A DNA stretch of 64,000 nt from Kaistella chaponensis (GTDB lineage Bacteria; Bacteroidota; Bacteroidia; Flavobacteriales; Weeksellaceae), in the NCBI RefSeq assembly GCF_900156725.1, contig NZ_FTOI01000003.1, positions 223,488-287,487 on the forward strand. The letters are read 5' to 3'. A program made the position numbers and the translations under genes. Shown piece after piece: positions 43,217-52,871 of this stretch (positions are counted from its first letter, which is position 1; every line of letters begins with the position of its first letter). Below the pieces are notes generated by a model. It made no database searches, was not told where the DNA came from, and worked only from the letters and a program-made list of their open reading frames with translations.

Positions 43217-44725
43217 ATGAAAAATTTATTTACATTGAGCATAGCGCTTATCGGATTTGTCTCGACCATTTCGTGTGAAGATGATTACAATGCTCCAATG
43301 ACCACTATGGAAGAACAAGTAACGGTTGGTCCAGATCAACTTGCTTACGGCTTAACAGAAACGAATGAATTGGTTGCTTTTAATGCAAAAAGCCCTGCAA
43401 TTTTTACCACGAAAGTTGCGGTAAGTGGGTTGGGTTCAGGGGAAAAATTAATGAGTATTGATTTCAGACCTGCAACGGGCGAATTATACGCGGTATCCAA
43501 TGCAAATAAATTCTATATTATAAATACCATGACTGCTGTTGCAAGAGTTGTGGGAACTTCATTTACACCGGCAATTTCTGGCGCTGTTGCCTCGATAGAT
43601 TTTAATCCAACCGTAGATCGAATTCGATTGGTTACAGATATGGGGCAAAATCTTCGTCTCAATCCAGAAACTGGTGCAGTTGCGGCAACCGATACCAGTA
43701 TCGCAACCACTTCATCAATAACAGGAGTTGCTTATACCAACAGTAAATCTGGCGCTACATCAACCATTTTATATGATATTGATGCAACTTCCGGGAAATT
43801 ATTCAAACAAGATCCGCCAAATAACGGAACTTTAGTAGAAGTTGGAAGTTTAGGAATTACATTTTCGGGTCAAGCGGCTTTCGATATTAATCCTGATAAC
43901 AGTGTAGCTTTGCTTTCTGCTACTTCCGGAACAAAAAACACGCTCTACAATGTGAATCTCACCACCGGAAAAGCAACTAATATTGGAGCTTTCCCTCAAA
44001 AAATAATTGATTTGGCAATTCCAACTGAAGCGGTTGCTTATGCAGTTGACAATTCGAATGCGCTACAAATATTTAATCCAAATAATCCAATGCCGGTTTC
44101 TAAACCCATCACAGGTTTACAAGCGGGAGAAAATATTTTAGGAGTCGATTTTAGACCATTAAATGGACAATTATATGCACTTGGAAGCAGCAGCAGAATT
44201 TATACCTTAAATTTAGGAACAGGAGCTGCAACAGCTGTAGGAGCACCATTCCCAACACTTTTAAACGGCACTGATTTCGGGTTTGATTTTAATCCGACCG
44301 TAGATCGAATCCGAGTGGTAAGTAATACTGGACAAAATCTTCGATTAAATCCAATTGATGGAACAATCTCTGCAACGGATGGAATGATCAATCCTGGAAC
44401 ACCAACTCTAAGTGGTGCAGCTTATACCAACAGTTTTGCAGGAGCAACTACTACCGAATTATTTGTTGTAGATCACGCTACCGATAAATTATACCTACAA
44501 AGTCCACCAAACAATGGAACTTTGGTTGAAAGAGGTTCTTTAGGAATCGACATTTCGAATTCAAACGGTTTTGACATCGGAAGTACAAGCAATAAAGCGT
44601 ATTTGTTGGCAACTGTTGCAGGAGTTACAAAAATTTATTTGGTGAATACCACAAATGGATCCACCACCGCTGTTTCTACTTTCCCGAATACAACAAGAGG
44701 TTTCTCTGTTGGTTTAGGATTCTAA
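43217..44725 (+). CDS. DUF4394 lipoprotein with two tandem repeats
   Basis: A 502-aa surface lipoprotein (signal MKNLFTLSIALIGFVSTISC, Cys 20). It consists of two copies of the DUF4394 beta-propeller-like unit (about 39-265 and 268-500). Each contains the motif DFRPxxGxLYAxxxxxxxY, then FNPTVDRIRxV and GQNLRLNPxxGxxxATD, and the phrase PPNNGTLVExGSLGI. Function is unknown; such proteins may bind extracellular ligands. Its terminator follows directly, and a broken copy of its 3' end is found at 45310. Confidence 0.85.
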   Translation: MKNLFTLSIALIGFVSTISCEDDYNAPMTTMEEQVTVGPDQLAYGLTETNELVAFNAKSPAIFTTKVAVSGLGSGEKLMSIDFRPATGELYAVSNANKFYIINTMTAVARVVGTSFTPAISGAVASIDFNPTVDRIRLVTDMGQNLRLNPETGAVAATDTSIATTSSITGVAYTNSKSGATSTILYDIDATSGKLFKQDPPNNGTLVEVGSLGITFSGQAAFDINPDNSVALLSATSGTKNTLYNVNLTTGKATNIGAFPQKIIDLAIPTEAVAYAVDNSNALQIFNPNNPMPVSKPITGLQAGENILGVDFRPLNGQLYALGSSSRIYTLNLGTGAATAVGAPFPTLLNGTDFGFDFNPTVDRIRVVSNTGQNLRLNPIDGTISATDGMINPGTPTLSGAAYTNSFAGATTTELFVVDHATDKLYLQSPPNNGTLVERGSLGIDISNSNGFDIGSTSNKAYLLATVAGVTKIYLVNTTNGSTTAVSTFPNTTRGFSVGLGF

Positions 44726-44753
44726 AAATAATTAAGTTAGTTTATTCAATAGT

Positions 44754-44784
44754 AAAGCCGTCTCTTTCCGAGGCGGCTTTTTCT
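44754..44784 (+). terminator. Intrinsic terminator of the DUF4394 gene
   Basis: AAAGCCGTCTC and GAGGCGGCTTT pair (one G-T) across TTTCC, followed by T5. Confidence 0.85.
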
Positions 44785-44943
44785 ATAAATTTAAAACAGT
44801 GATTGCAATTGATATCATTTAAATTTCATTGCATTGAATTTTTAATTAAATCAGACCATTAAAAAAAACGTCAAAATTATTAGACAAAAAAAATTTCAGG
44901 AGTATGAAAAAAAGCCAGCGCAAACATTTTATGAAGCAATTGC

Positions 44944-45162
44944 TTACGAAATGGTACCGCTTTTAATCGCATTTATTTCAATCAAAATGATTTGTTTTAT
45001 TCTCTCTCGCAACTGTACTTTTGGTTCCAAAGCAATGCTCCATAACTCATTCTCGGAAAAGGTACCTGGATAATATTGTTTGATGCAGAAAATCAGCATT
45101 TCGCGGTCGTTCTCAACCAAAGCATCGAGCAATTGCTGAAGTTGATCTTTCTTTGCAACCAT
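44944..45162 (-). CDS. Small conserved hypothetical protein
   Basis: A 72-aa, mainly helical protein (MVAKKDQLQQLLDALVENDR, then EMLIFCIKQYYPGTFSENEL and a final QLRERIKQIILIEINA helix). Not recognised by name. It is short but has consistent amphipathic helices, a clear start and stop, and no competing frame. It lies convergent to the DUF4394 gene. Confidence 0.6.
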   Translation of the reverse strand: MVAKKDQLQQLLDALVENDREMLIFCIKQYYPGTFSENELWSIALEPKVQLRERIKQIILIEINAIKSGTIS

Positions 45163-45309
45163 AATAAGTAAATAAAATTAATTCTGTAAAAATACAAAAT
45201 CAGAACTTCAAAATCTTACGGGAAACCGTAAATAGGCTATTTTACCAATTTTTATTCGTTTTTTTTTTCTACTTTTTTAATCGATAGTTTTGCTATGATT
45301 ATTGTAAAA

Positions 45310-45396
45310 AGAGGTTTCTCTTTTCGTTTAGGTTTCTAAAGATAATTAAGGCAGTTTATTTAATAGAAAAGTCGTCTCTTTTTGAGGCGGCTTTTC
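45310..45396 (+). pseudogene. Degenerate copy of the DUF4394 3' end and terminator
   Basis: The stretch from AGAGGTTTCTCTTTTCG through GGCGGCTTTTCC aligns with 44696-44784, covering the last codons of the DUF4394 gene, its stop and its hairpin. The copy lacks any upstream coding sequence, so it is a remnant of a tandem duplication. Confidence 0.7.
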
Positions 45397-45464
45397 CTTA
45401 TTCTTTATTCTTTGTTCTCTGTTTAGATTTATAAATAAAGATTGATTGGAACTTTTTAAAAATC

Positions 45465-46079
45465 TTATTTTTTAGCTAACCAATTTTGAAGTTGTGTAAT
45501 TTCCAGACTTTGTTCACGAACAATATCTTCACTTAATTGGAGCAATTCTTTTTCTTGTCCATATTTCAAATAAACTTTTGCCATATCTACAGCACTTTGA
45601 TGATGCGGAATCATCTGCGCTGCAAAATTGTGATCAATATCTTCATAAACTTTAATTTCTTTATTCATCATTGCGCCCATTGATTGATTAAGCGCAAGCT
45701 GAAATTGTTCACGATCTGGAGAAAGTTCAGTTTTATTTTGAAATTTCTTCATCAGTTCGATTTCTTTGTTTTGCGCGGCGATTACGTTTTGTGCAAATGC
45801 ATTCAATTCGGAATCTTTTTCTTTGTTTAAAAGCAATTCCGACATTTTTACGGCTCCAATGTGATGCTCAATCATCATCTTAGAAAAATCGGCGTCATTA
45901 TTTCCAATGGATTTTGGAGCGTGCATTTTATCCATCATCTCGTCCATTAAAACCGCCATATCGTTTTTGACTTCTGAGGTTTTTTGGTGGTGATCAGAAG
46001 TTTCTGCAGCCGTTTTTTCTGATTTTTGACAAGACAAAAAAAGCAAAGTGAAACTTGTGAGAAGAATTAATTTTTTCAT
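45465..46079 (-). CDS. DUF305 lipoprotein
   Basis: A 204-aa periplasmic lipoprotein (MKKLILLTSFTLLFLSCQ, Cys 17) of the DUF305 family, a ferritin-like-folded domain often linked to copper or metal stress. Two His-His motifs, MMIEHHIGAVKM near 76 and MIPHHQSAVDMA near 150, suggest metal binding. Start at 46079 rather than 46103 to give a normal signal. It follows the DCC gene by 54 bases, in the same operon. Confidence 0.85.
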   Translation of the reverse strand: MKKLILLTSFTLLFLSCQKSEKTAAETSDHHQKTSEVKNDMAVLMDEMMDKMHAPKSIGNNDADFSKMMIEHHIGAVKMSELLLNKEKDSELNAFAQNVIAAQNKEIELMKKFQNKTELSPDREQFQLALNQSMGAMMNKEIKVYEDIDHNFAAQMIPHHQSAVDMAKVYLKYGQEKELLQLSEDIVREQSLEITQLQNWLAKK

Positions 46080-46133
46080 TTTAAATAATTTGTCTTGAGT
46101 CAAGCAAAAAGAATGCTTAAAAAAATTCTGACC

Positions 46134-46868
46134 TTATTTTCTCAAAATTAAATACCGACGATGAATTTCAAAGACCATGATTACATCTAAAAAAAAATAC
46201 ATTAATGAAATATCTCGATTGCTATCTAAAAATAAAAACGGAAGTAGCAAAAGAGAACCTGCCAAAAAAACGGTCATCAAATTTCCTAAATAGTTTAAGA
46301 AATTATTTTTTAAAATGAAAAGTTGATAAATGATTTGACCGACCAAAAGCAGGGCAATTCCGTATTCTATTATTTGAAAATTACGATCCAAAGGAGAAAT
46401 CTTTAAAAAGAAACTTTTAAAAACGATGGTAGAAAAAGACAAAGCAAAGAAAATATACAGCAAGCGATATTTTAGATTGAAACTTGGTACACAAGATTTT
46501 TCAGTCATCAATTCCGAAGATGGCACGATGACTTTTCGATTGTAGGAAATGAAGGAATAGCATTTTTTGAAGAACCAGTAGAGCGGTTTTAGCCTTCCTA
46601 TTTTTTCTAAAGAGGGAAAAGAATTTCCGATAATAACCAACAAACTGTCTAAACCATAACGTACTTCCCCACTATTTTGGTTGATCAAAGCGATTTCATT
46701 TTTGGCGCGTTCATAATCGATGATCAATTCATTTTTCGCAGACATTTCGGAGAAATTTTCCCGGCCGTCATTTTCAAGCATTCCACATTTGATAAATGTA
46801 CCTGAATAAAGCGTACACATCGGACAATCTTTGTCGTAAATAAGCGTGTGATTTTGCAGCGTTTTCAT
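46134..46868 (-). CDS. DCC-family (DUF393) thiol-disulfide-like membrane protein
   Basis: A 244-aa protein with an N-terminal thioredoxin-like DCC domain, whose signature IYDKDCPMC (10-18) names the family, and four or so membrane helices in the second half (LLYIFFALSFSTIVFKSFFL and others). Probably a redox or disulfide partner at the inner membrane. Start at 46868 (MKTLQNHTLIYDKDC); the longer frame adds a non-family N-terminus. First gene of an operon with DUF305, under the 46984-47001 operator. Confidence 0.8.
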   Translation of the reverse strand: MKTLQNHTLIYDKDCPMCTLYSGTFIKCGMLENDGRENFSEMSAKNELIIDYERAKNEIALINQNSGEVRYGLDSLLVIIGNSFPSLEKIGRLKPLYWFFKKCYSFISYNRKVIVPSSELMTEKSCVPSFNLKYRLLYIFFALSFSTIVFKSFFLKISPLDRNFQIIEYGIALLLVGQIIYQLFILKNNFLNYLGNLMTVFLAGSLLLLPFLFLDSNRDISLMYFFLDVIMVFEIHRRYLILRK

Positions 46869-46983
46869 GATTTTGGTTTTTAAAATTTTAAGAAATCGGC
46901 TCTGGTTCTTTTGCTGGTTTTGAAGTAGAAGAACATCCAAATCTGTAAGAATATTGTTTTCATTTTTATTTAATTTATTGAAG

Positions 46984-47001
46984 TTTCAGTAATTATTGAA
47001 A
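46984..47001. promoter_or_regulatory. Operator copy upstream of the DCC/DUF305 operon
   Basis: TTTCAGTAATTATTGAAA, a near-perfect dyad, embedded in a 31-base segment repeated exactly at 47577-47607 in front of the regulator gene. Confidence 0.7.
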
Positions 47002-47039
47002 GTTATTAAGAAATAAAAAAGGAATTTCTTCCCTTTTTC

Positions 47040-47543
47040 TTATTTTAATAGATTGGTGATTTTTCCGACTAACCAATGGTCATCGCTCTTGATCGCCAAA
47101 TCCATGATGTTATTAATTTTATTGGTAACGTTTCCGAAATCATCCATAAGTTTGATGAACTCTTTTGCCTCTTCGGAATCGTTGTCATCAATTTCTTTGA
47201 GTTCTTCTAAAAACGCGACAATCGGCTCGATTTCTCTTTTTCTGCGTTCTTTTGTAATTTGTTTAAAGAGGAACCAAACATCTTTGTCTGCAAGGAAATA
47301 CTCTTTTCGGTCCCCTTTTACCAGTTCTTTTTTTACAATTCCCCAATCCATCAAAGCGCGAAGATTGGTATTTGCATTTCCGCGCGAAATTTGCAACTCT
47401 TCCATGACTTCATCGGTAGAAAGTGCTTTTCCGCTGGCTAAAAGTAACGCATGAACTTGCGCCATTGTCCGGTTAATTCCCCAATTGGTGGCAAAAGTTC
47501 CCCAGGTTTGGATGTATTTTTCTTTGGCTTCTTCGAGTTTCAT
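47040..47543 (-). CDS. GbsR/MarR-family transcriptional regulator
   Basis: A 167-aa winged-helix regulator of the GbsR branch: KYIQTWGTFATNWGINRTMAQ near the N-terminus, the DNA-binding helix ISRGNANTNLRALMDWGIVK near 53, and a helical dimerization tail. Its own promoter region and the DCC/DUF305 operon share an identical palindrome, so autoregulation and repression of that operon are likely. The inducer is unknown. Confidence 0.87.
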   Translation of the reverse strand: MKLEEAKEKYIQTWGTFATNWGINRTMAQVHALLLASGKALSTDEVMEELQISRGNANTNLRALMDWGIVKKELVKGDRKEYFLADKDVWFLFKQITKERRKREIEPIVAFLEELKEIDDNDSEEAKEFIKLMDDFGNVTNKINNIMDLAIKSDDHWLVGKITNLLK

Positions 47544-47586
47544 TGTTGGATGATTTCTATCGTAAAGGTAGTAAAATTTATTGAAG

Positions 47587-47604
47587 TTTCAGTAATTATT
47601 GAAA
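47587..47604. promoter_or_regulatory. Operator copy upstream of the GbsR/MarR gene
   Basis: Identical palindrome to 46984-47001, 43 bases before the regulator start. Confidence 0.7.
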
Positions 47605-47607
47605 GTT

Positions 47608-47986
47608 TGTTGTAGAAAAAAACAGATTTCTACATCTGTTTAAAAAAAGATACAAAACTTACTGTTTTATATAAAATTGAAATTAAAGGCAATTAAAACT
47701 TATAACAAGTCATATTAAACTTTTTCACCAATTATTCGAATTGCTTTAAAACGTAAATCTGAATTTCAATCCACCTCCAGCTCCAGAAAAAACTATAAGA
47801 ATTTGTGTTTTTTGATTGGCGTTTTTGAACTCTGGAGCTTTGGTGTTTGATTTTATTTTTAATTCATCAAATGTAAAACACCAAAACAGGACTTCCTTAC
47901 GGGAACCCGTAAAATGAAAAGATTTTTAGATAAAAATTGAATTTTGTTGTAAGAACGAAATAAGTAGAAGTGGTGAGAAAATATTT
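47608..47986. other. Intergenic stretch with no recognised gene
   Basis: AT-rich spacer between the GbsR gene and the response regulator. No believable frame or strong hairpin was seen. Confidence 0.6.
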
Positions 47987-48652
47987 TTACAATACTCCCA
48001 GATCTTTGCTGATCGCAATTAAGTGCTCATTGTTTCTGGCAGAAAAAGTTTCCTTGAGCTGATTCAGCGTTTTTTCTATCGAACTTAAACTGTTGGGTTT
48101 TAGATCTCTGGATTTCAAAACTTCGGTCATTTCTTTTTGTAAAATGCCTTCTGACAGTAATTGTAAAATAGAAAATTCTAAGGCGGTTAACTCTATGGTA
48201 TCCGTTTTTCTAAGATTTATGAGGTTTTCTGAAGAAATGTACTTTCTATTATCAAATATAGTGTTGATCGCTGTTTTTAGATTTTTTACATCCATTCTGC
48301 CTTTACTTACAAAACCATTGATCTCTAAATCATTAAATAATTCTTTAATAATTTGTGGACGTTTTTCTCCCGAAAAAACCAAAATTTTCAGATCTGGTTG
48401 TAATCTCCGAGCTTCAATGATGAGTTCCTTGCCTGTGTTGAGATTTTGTTTTGAAAAATCTTCTTCAAATGAAAGATCGGTGATCAGCAAATCAAATGGA
48501 CTTTGATCATCTATGCTTTCTTTTAGCAAAGCGACGGCTTCATCACAATAATGGACAAAACTTTTTTCTGCTATATTTAAGTCAGTTAGTGATTTTTGAA
48601 CTGAAATGCTTGCACTTTCGAAATCTTCGGCAGCGAGAACTTTTTGAAACAT
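47987..48652 (-). CDS. Response regulator with C-terminal HTH
   Basis: A 221-aa two-component regulator. The receiver has the phospho-acceptor aspartate in FDLLITDLSFEED and the KGR...T/S-type C-terminal signature SKGRMDVKNL. An output helix-turn-helix of LuxR/NarL character (LTALEFSILQLLSEGILQKE, then LKPNSLSSIEKTLNQLKE) follows. It begins one base after the histidine kinase stop, so the pair is translationally coupled. Target genes are not indicated. Confidence 0.85.
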   Translation of the reverse strand: MFQKVLAAEDFESASISVQKSLTDLNIAEKSFVHYCDEAVALLKESIDDQSPFDLLITDLSFEEDFSKQNLNTGKELIIEARRLQPDLKILVFSGEKRPQIIKELFNDLEINGFVSKGRMDVKNLKTAINTIFDNRKYISSENLINLRKTDTIELTALEFSILQLLSEGILQKEMTEVLKSRDLKPNSLSSIEKTLNQLKETFSARNNEHLIAISKDLGVL

Positions 48653-50335
48653 CTATCCTTTTTTTAAGGGAAAAGAAATAAATACATTGGCTCCTTTCCC
48701 AGTTGTTTCGCCAAAAGTAAGATTTCCTTTTTGAGAAAAAATACGGGTTTCCACATTTTGAAGCCCATTTTTTTTCTCAATGTTATTTGTAAAACCAATT
48801 CCATCATCGGAATACGCTATTTGGAGGCGGTTTGCAACAATTTCAAACTTTAAAATAATTTTTTTCGCCTCGCTGTGTTTTTTTGTATTAACCAGCAATT
48901 CCTGCAATATCAGTTTAATATCAGTTTTTAAATCTTGGGGGATTTTAGACCATAAAATCTCTTCATTTCCAATGATAATTGTTTTTAAAGTTTCCGAAGA
49001 AAAAGATTTTGTCAAATTTGCAATCTGCATTTTAAAATCGGAGTCTGCATTTCCAGTCAAATCCTCGTAGGAAATATCGCGGGATTTTTCGTAGACAATT
49101 TCCAGTTTATCGAGCAGACCTTCTTTGTCGATTTCTGAAGTGTTTTCAATTTCCGACATGACCTGATAAATTCCATTTGAAACCACATCATGTACTTTTT
49201 TTGAATATTTTAATGCCGTATTTTTTACCTCAAATATTTTTTCCTGTTTTAAGCGTTCTTTCCTTTTTCGATTCCAAAAAACGGCGAATATAAATGCCAA
49301 AAAAACGGCTCCCAAAGCAATATTTCTTTGTAAGATCTGATAACGGTTTTCGATATTCTTCGCTTCGGCTTTTAACAAATCGACCCTGTTTTTTTCTGAG
49401 TCGTACCGGATCAAAGCAAACTGATTTTTGGCTTTATTCCGCACATTTGTTAAACTGTCCTCAAGATTCACATAAATCTTATAATATTTTTTGGAATGAA
49501 CAGGGTTTTCTAAATCAACTAATTTTTGCAAAGCTTCCAACTGATCATCAGGACTTTTTATTTTTTTGGAAATTTCATACATTCGGTGTGCATGAAACAA
49601 AGATTTTTCTATGCTTTTATCTGCAAAATAATCGGAGAGGTGCGAGTGACTTGCGTTTTGTCCCCACAGATCTTCAGCTTTTTCACGAATTTTTAATGCT
49701 GCATTCATGTCCATTTCTGCATCATAGTTTTTATTCTGGAGAAATTTCACAAACGCAAGATTATCCACAATTCTGGCATATCCTTTTTGATCTTTTACGG
49801 GATCGATATTTTTAAAAACATCTTTAAAAATCTGAAGTGAAGCACTATAATTTTCTAAAAATTTATAGCAGATTGCTTTATTATTTAGACAGGTATTGAT
49901 TTCTGACTGAGAAGTTGCAAAAGCGATTGCATTGTCATAAAATAAAACAGCATTTTTATAATCTCCAAGATTTCTGGATGTAATTCCTAAATTGTTATAA
50001 TTGGAATAAAGGATGGGATACAATTTTTCTTCCTTTTTGTTTAAATACTTAATTGCTCCTAAAGATGTTTCTTGACTGCCATAATAATCACCTGCTTCAC
50101 TCTGTAGAATGGCCATATTCACCATACTGTTTCCAATTCTGGCAGAATCCTTATTTTGCGAAAAAGTATTTTGTGCAAGATTAAAATAAATAAAAGCACT
50201 GTCTTTTTCACCTGTAGATAAAAAATCGTAAGCTTTATCGTAAAATTTATTTTCGGTTTTCGCAGGTTCTATGATTTCCTTTTTGCAGGAAACGAGGAAA
50301 AAAAGGATGAGGAGGAGATAGATTTTCAGTTTCAA
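48653..50335 (-). CDS. TPR-containing sensor histidine kinase
   Basis: A 560-aa kinase with a lipoprotein-like N-terminus (MKLKIYLLLILFFLVSCKK, Cys 17). About 300 residues of periplasmic TPR repeats follow, then a membrane helix (NIALGAVFLAFIFAVFW, near 340), a HisKA_3-type dimerization helix with the predicted His in KKVHDVVSNGIYQ, and a HATPase domain (NTKKHSEA, YSDDGIGF, GLQNVETR). It pairs with the response regulator at 47987. The TPR region suggests sensing of a peptide or protein. Confidence 0.88.
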   Translation of the reverse strand: MKLKIYLLLILFFLVSCKKEIIEPAKTENKFYDKAYDFLSTGEKDSAFIYFNLAQNTFSQNKDSARIGNSMVNMAILQSEAGDYYGSQETSLGAIKYLNKKEEKLYPILYSNYNNLGITSRNLGDYKNAVLFYDNAIAFATSQSEINTCLNNKAICYKFLENYSASLQIFKDVFKNIDPVKDQKGYARIVDNLAFVKFLQNKNYDAEMDMNAALKIREKAEDLWGQNASHSHLSDYFADKSIEKSLFHAHRMYEISKKIKSPDDQLEALQKLVDLENPVHSKKYYKIYVNLEDSLTNVRNKAKNQFALIRYDSEKNRVDLLKAEAKNIENRYQILQRNIALGAVFLAFIFAVFWNRKRKERLKQEKIFEVKNTALKYSKKVHDVVSNGIYQVMSEIENTSEIDKEGLLDKLEIVYEKSRDISYEDLTGNADSDFKMQIANLTKSFSSETLKTIIIGNEEILWSKIPQDLKTDIKLILQELLVNTKKHSEAKKIILKFEIVANRLQIAYSDDGIGFTNNIEKKNGLQNVETRIFSQKGNLTFGETTGKGANVFISFPLKKG

Positions 50336-50362
50336 GTTTTACAAGTTTACCCCAAATTTAGG

Positions 50363-50395
50363 CAAAAAAAATAGCGAAACATTTATTTTCGCTAT
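50363..50395 (-). terminator. Intrinsic terminator
   Basis: ATAGCGAAA and TTTCGCTAT form a stem followed by a T8 run on the minus strand, downstream of the E1 gene. Confidence 0.8.
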
Positions 50396-50438
50396 CAATA
50401 TTAAAACTAATTTTATTATTAATAAAAATAATTAAATT

Positions 50439-52871
50439 CTAATAAATTTTCGGGAATTTCTCTGGATTTGATTCTGTAAATAAACCATAAATCTTTTCTA
50501 CCATATCATCAACACTTGGTTTGCTGAAATAATCACCATCACTTGCATAGGGCGCTCTGTGGTTTTCTGAGGAAATGGTTAGAGGATCGGAATCCAAATA
50601 TCTAAAGGCTTTTTGTTTTTCTAAAATTTGCTGCAATATGAATGCAGTTGCGCCACCTTCTACATCTTCATCAATCACGACCAAACGATTGGTTTTCTTT
50701 ACACTTTCAGAAATTTCATGGCTTAAATCGAAAGGAATTAAAGACTGAATATCAATAACTTCAGCGGAAATTCCGATTTTTTCTAATTCCTTCGCTGCTT
50801 CCATAACCAATCTCCAAGTGGAACCGTACGTTACTAAAGTGACATCTGTTCCTTCTTTCGTAACCTCAATTTTCCCTACAGGTACGGTGAATTCACCTAA
50901 ATTATCAGGTTGTTTCTCTTTAAGTCGGTATCCGTTCAAACATTCAATAATTAAAGCCGGATCATCACTTTTTAACATCGTATTATAAAATCCTGCAGCT
51001 TTCGTCAAATTACGGGGAACCAAAACTAAAATCCCTTTGGATAAATTAAGAATTCCCGCCATTGGAGAACCGGAATGCCAAATTCCTTCTAATCTGTGAC
51101 CTCGAGTTCTGATGATCAAAGGTGCTTTTTGACCCCCTTTTGTTCGGTATTGAACGGTCGCTAAATCGTCGCTCATTCCCTGCAAACAGTACAAAATATA
51201 ATCCAAATACTGGATTTCTGCAATAGGGCGCAATCCGCGCATCGCCATTCCGATTCCTTGTCCCAGAATGGTCGCTTCCCGAATTCCGGTATCTGCAATT
51301 CTCAATTCACCATATTTTTCCTGAAGTCCTTCTAAACCCTGATTTACATCACCAATATTTCCAGCATCTTCCCCAAAAATTAAAGTTTCGGGATATTTCT
51401 CAAAAATTTTATCAAAATTATTTCGAACAACTACTCTACCATCCACGGTTAGTGAATTTTCTGAAAATACAGGTGCAATTTCCTGAACATTTGTTGCTTT
51501 CCATTCTGATTGGGAATATAAATGAGAAGAATAATTATCTTTCTCTACCGCGAAAATTTCTTCGAACTTCTGCTGAAGATTTTGTCTTTCTGAAGATGGA
51601 TTTTTTCGAGTCAGCAATAATGATCTTCTTACCAACTGAAAAATGTCTTTTTTCGCTACCGAAATTACAGCTTTGTACTTTTCCATTTCTGGTCCAACTT
51701 CACTGTTTTTCGCTTGTAAAGTTTCTACCAAAGGAATTACAGAATCTTTTAATTCAGTAATCGTTTTTTGATAGTTTTCCCAGGCTTTTTTCTGGCCATT
51801 TTTTACATATTTTTTCGCTTCCTCTTCAATATTTTCAAGTTCTTCCAAGGTCGCTAATTGCTGCTCATCTCCTTCAATTTCAATGGAATAATTAAGAATC
51901 CATTGTTTAAATTGAACCAAACCATCAAACTCACCTTCCCATTTCAGGCGTTCTTCATTTTTATATCTTTCATGCGATCCTGAGGTTGAATGTCCTTGAG
52001 GTTGAGTAACTTCTATAACGTGAACAACAACAGGAACACTTTCTGTTCTGGCAAAATGTTCCGCCTTTGCAAAAGCATCTAAAAGTGCGGGATAATCCCA
52101 AGCTTTTACCTGAATAATTTCGCAACCTTGATTCTCACCTTCTTTTCTTTGAAATCCAGATAACATTTCTCCGATATCAGCTTTTGCTCGTTGATTTTGG
52201 GTAGGAACAGAAATTCCGTAACCATCATCCCAAATCGAGGTGATCATCGGAACCTGTAAAGCACAAGCTGCATTTAAAGTTTCCCAAAAATGTCCTTCTG
52301 CAGTCGAAGCATCGCCAATAGTTCCGAAAGCAACCTCATTTCCGTCGTTTGAAAATTTTTCCGATCCGTCGAATTTCACAGATTTGTAAACTTTCGAAGC
52401 TAAAGCTAGACCCAATAATCTTGGCATTTGTCCAGCTGTTGGAGAAATATCTGAGGAAATATTTTTTTGTTGCATTAAATTTTTCCAGGATCCGTCTTCA
52501 TTCAAACTTCGGGTTGCATAATGACCGTTCATTTGTCTTCCGGCAGAAGCTGGTTCTCTTTCTACATTGGTATCTGCGTATAGTTGTGCGAAGAAACTTT
52601 CAACTGAAACAGCATCAATTGCTAATGCAAAAGTCTGATCACGATAATATCCTGAACGGAAGTCTCCATTTTTAAAAACTTTCGCCATTGCCAATTGTGG
52701 CAATTCCTTACCATCGCCAAAAATTCCAAATTTTGCTTTTCCGGTTAAAACTTCTCTCCTTCCTAGATAGGACATTTCCCGAGAAATCCTGCCTAATTTA
52801 TAATCTTCTAAAATTTGATTTTTGAAGTCCTGAAAAGTAATTTGTTGAGTTTCAATGTATGTAGATTCCAT
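50439..52871 (-). CDS. Fused alpha/beta E1 of a 2-oxoacid (branched-chain) dehydrogenase
   Basis: An 810-aa thiamine-diphosphate enzyme that combines E1 alpha (1 to about 440) and E1 beta (about 450 to 810), as usual in Bacteroidetes. The alpha half shows GTIGDASTAEGHFWETLN and the ThDP motif through WDDGYGISVPTQNQ; the beta half has FGEDAGNIGDVNQGLEGLQ, RIADTGIREA and VVIDEDVEGGATA. It catalyses decarboxylation of branched-chain 2-oxoacids or pyruvate with E2 and lpdA. E2 is not in view. Confidence 0.92.
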   Translation of the reverse strand: MESTYIETQQITFQDFKNQILEDYKLGRISREMSYLGRREVLTGKAKFGIFGDGKELPQLAMAKVFKNGDFRSGYYRDQTFALAIDAVSVESFFAQLYADTNVEREPASAGRQMNGHYATRSLNEDGSWKNLMQQKNISSDISPTAGQMPRLLGLALASKVYKSVKFDGSEKFSNDGNEVAFGTIGDASTAEGHFWETLNAACALQVPMITSIWDDGYGISVPTQNQRAKADIGEMLSGFQRKEGENQGCEIIQVKAWDYPALLDAFAKAEHFARTESVPVVVHVIEVTQPQGHSTSGSHERYKNEERLKWEGEFDGLVQFKQWILNYSIEIEGDEQQLATLEELENIEEEAKKYVKNGQKKAWENYQKTITELKDSVIPLVETLQAKNSEVGPEMEKYKAVISVAKKDIFQLVRRSLLLTRKNPSSERQNLQQKFEEIFAVEKDNYSSHLYSQSEWKATNVQEIAPVFSENSLTVDGRVVVRNNFDKIFEKYPETLIFGEDAGNIGDVNQGLEGLQEKYGELRIADTGIREATILGQGIGMAMRGLRPIAEIQYLDYILYCLQGMSDDLATVQYRTKGGQKAPLIIRTRGHRLEGIWHSGSPMAGILNLSKGILVLVPRNLTKAAGFYNTMLKSDDPALIIECLNGYRLKEKQPDNLGEFTVPVGKIEVTKEGTDVTLVTYGSTWRLVMEAAKELEKIGISAEVIDIQSLIPFDLSHEISESVKKTNRLVVIDEDVEGGATAFILQQILEKQKAFRYLDSDPLTISSENHRAPYASDGDYFSKPSVDDMVEKIYGLFTESNPEKFPKIY

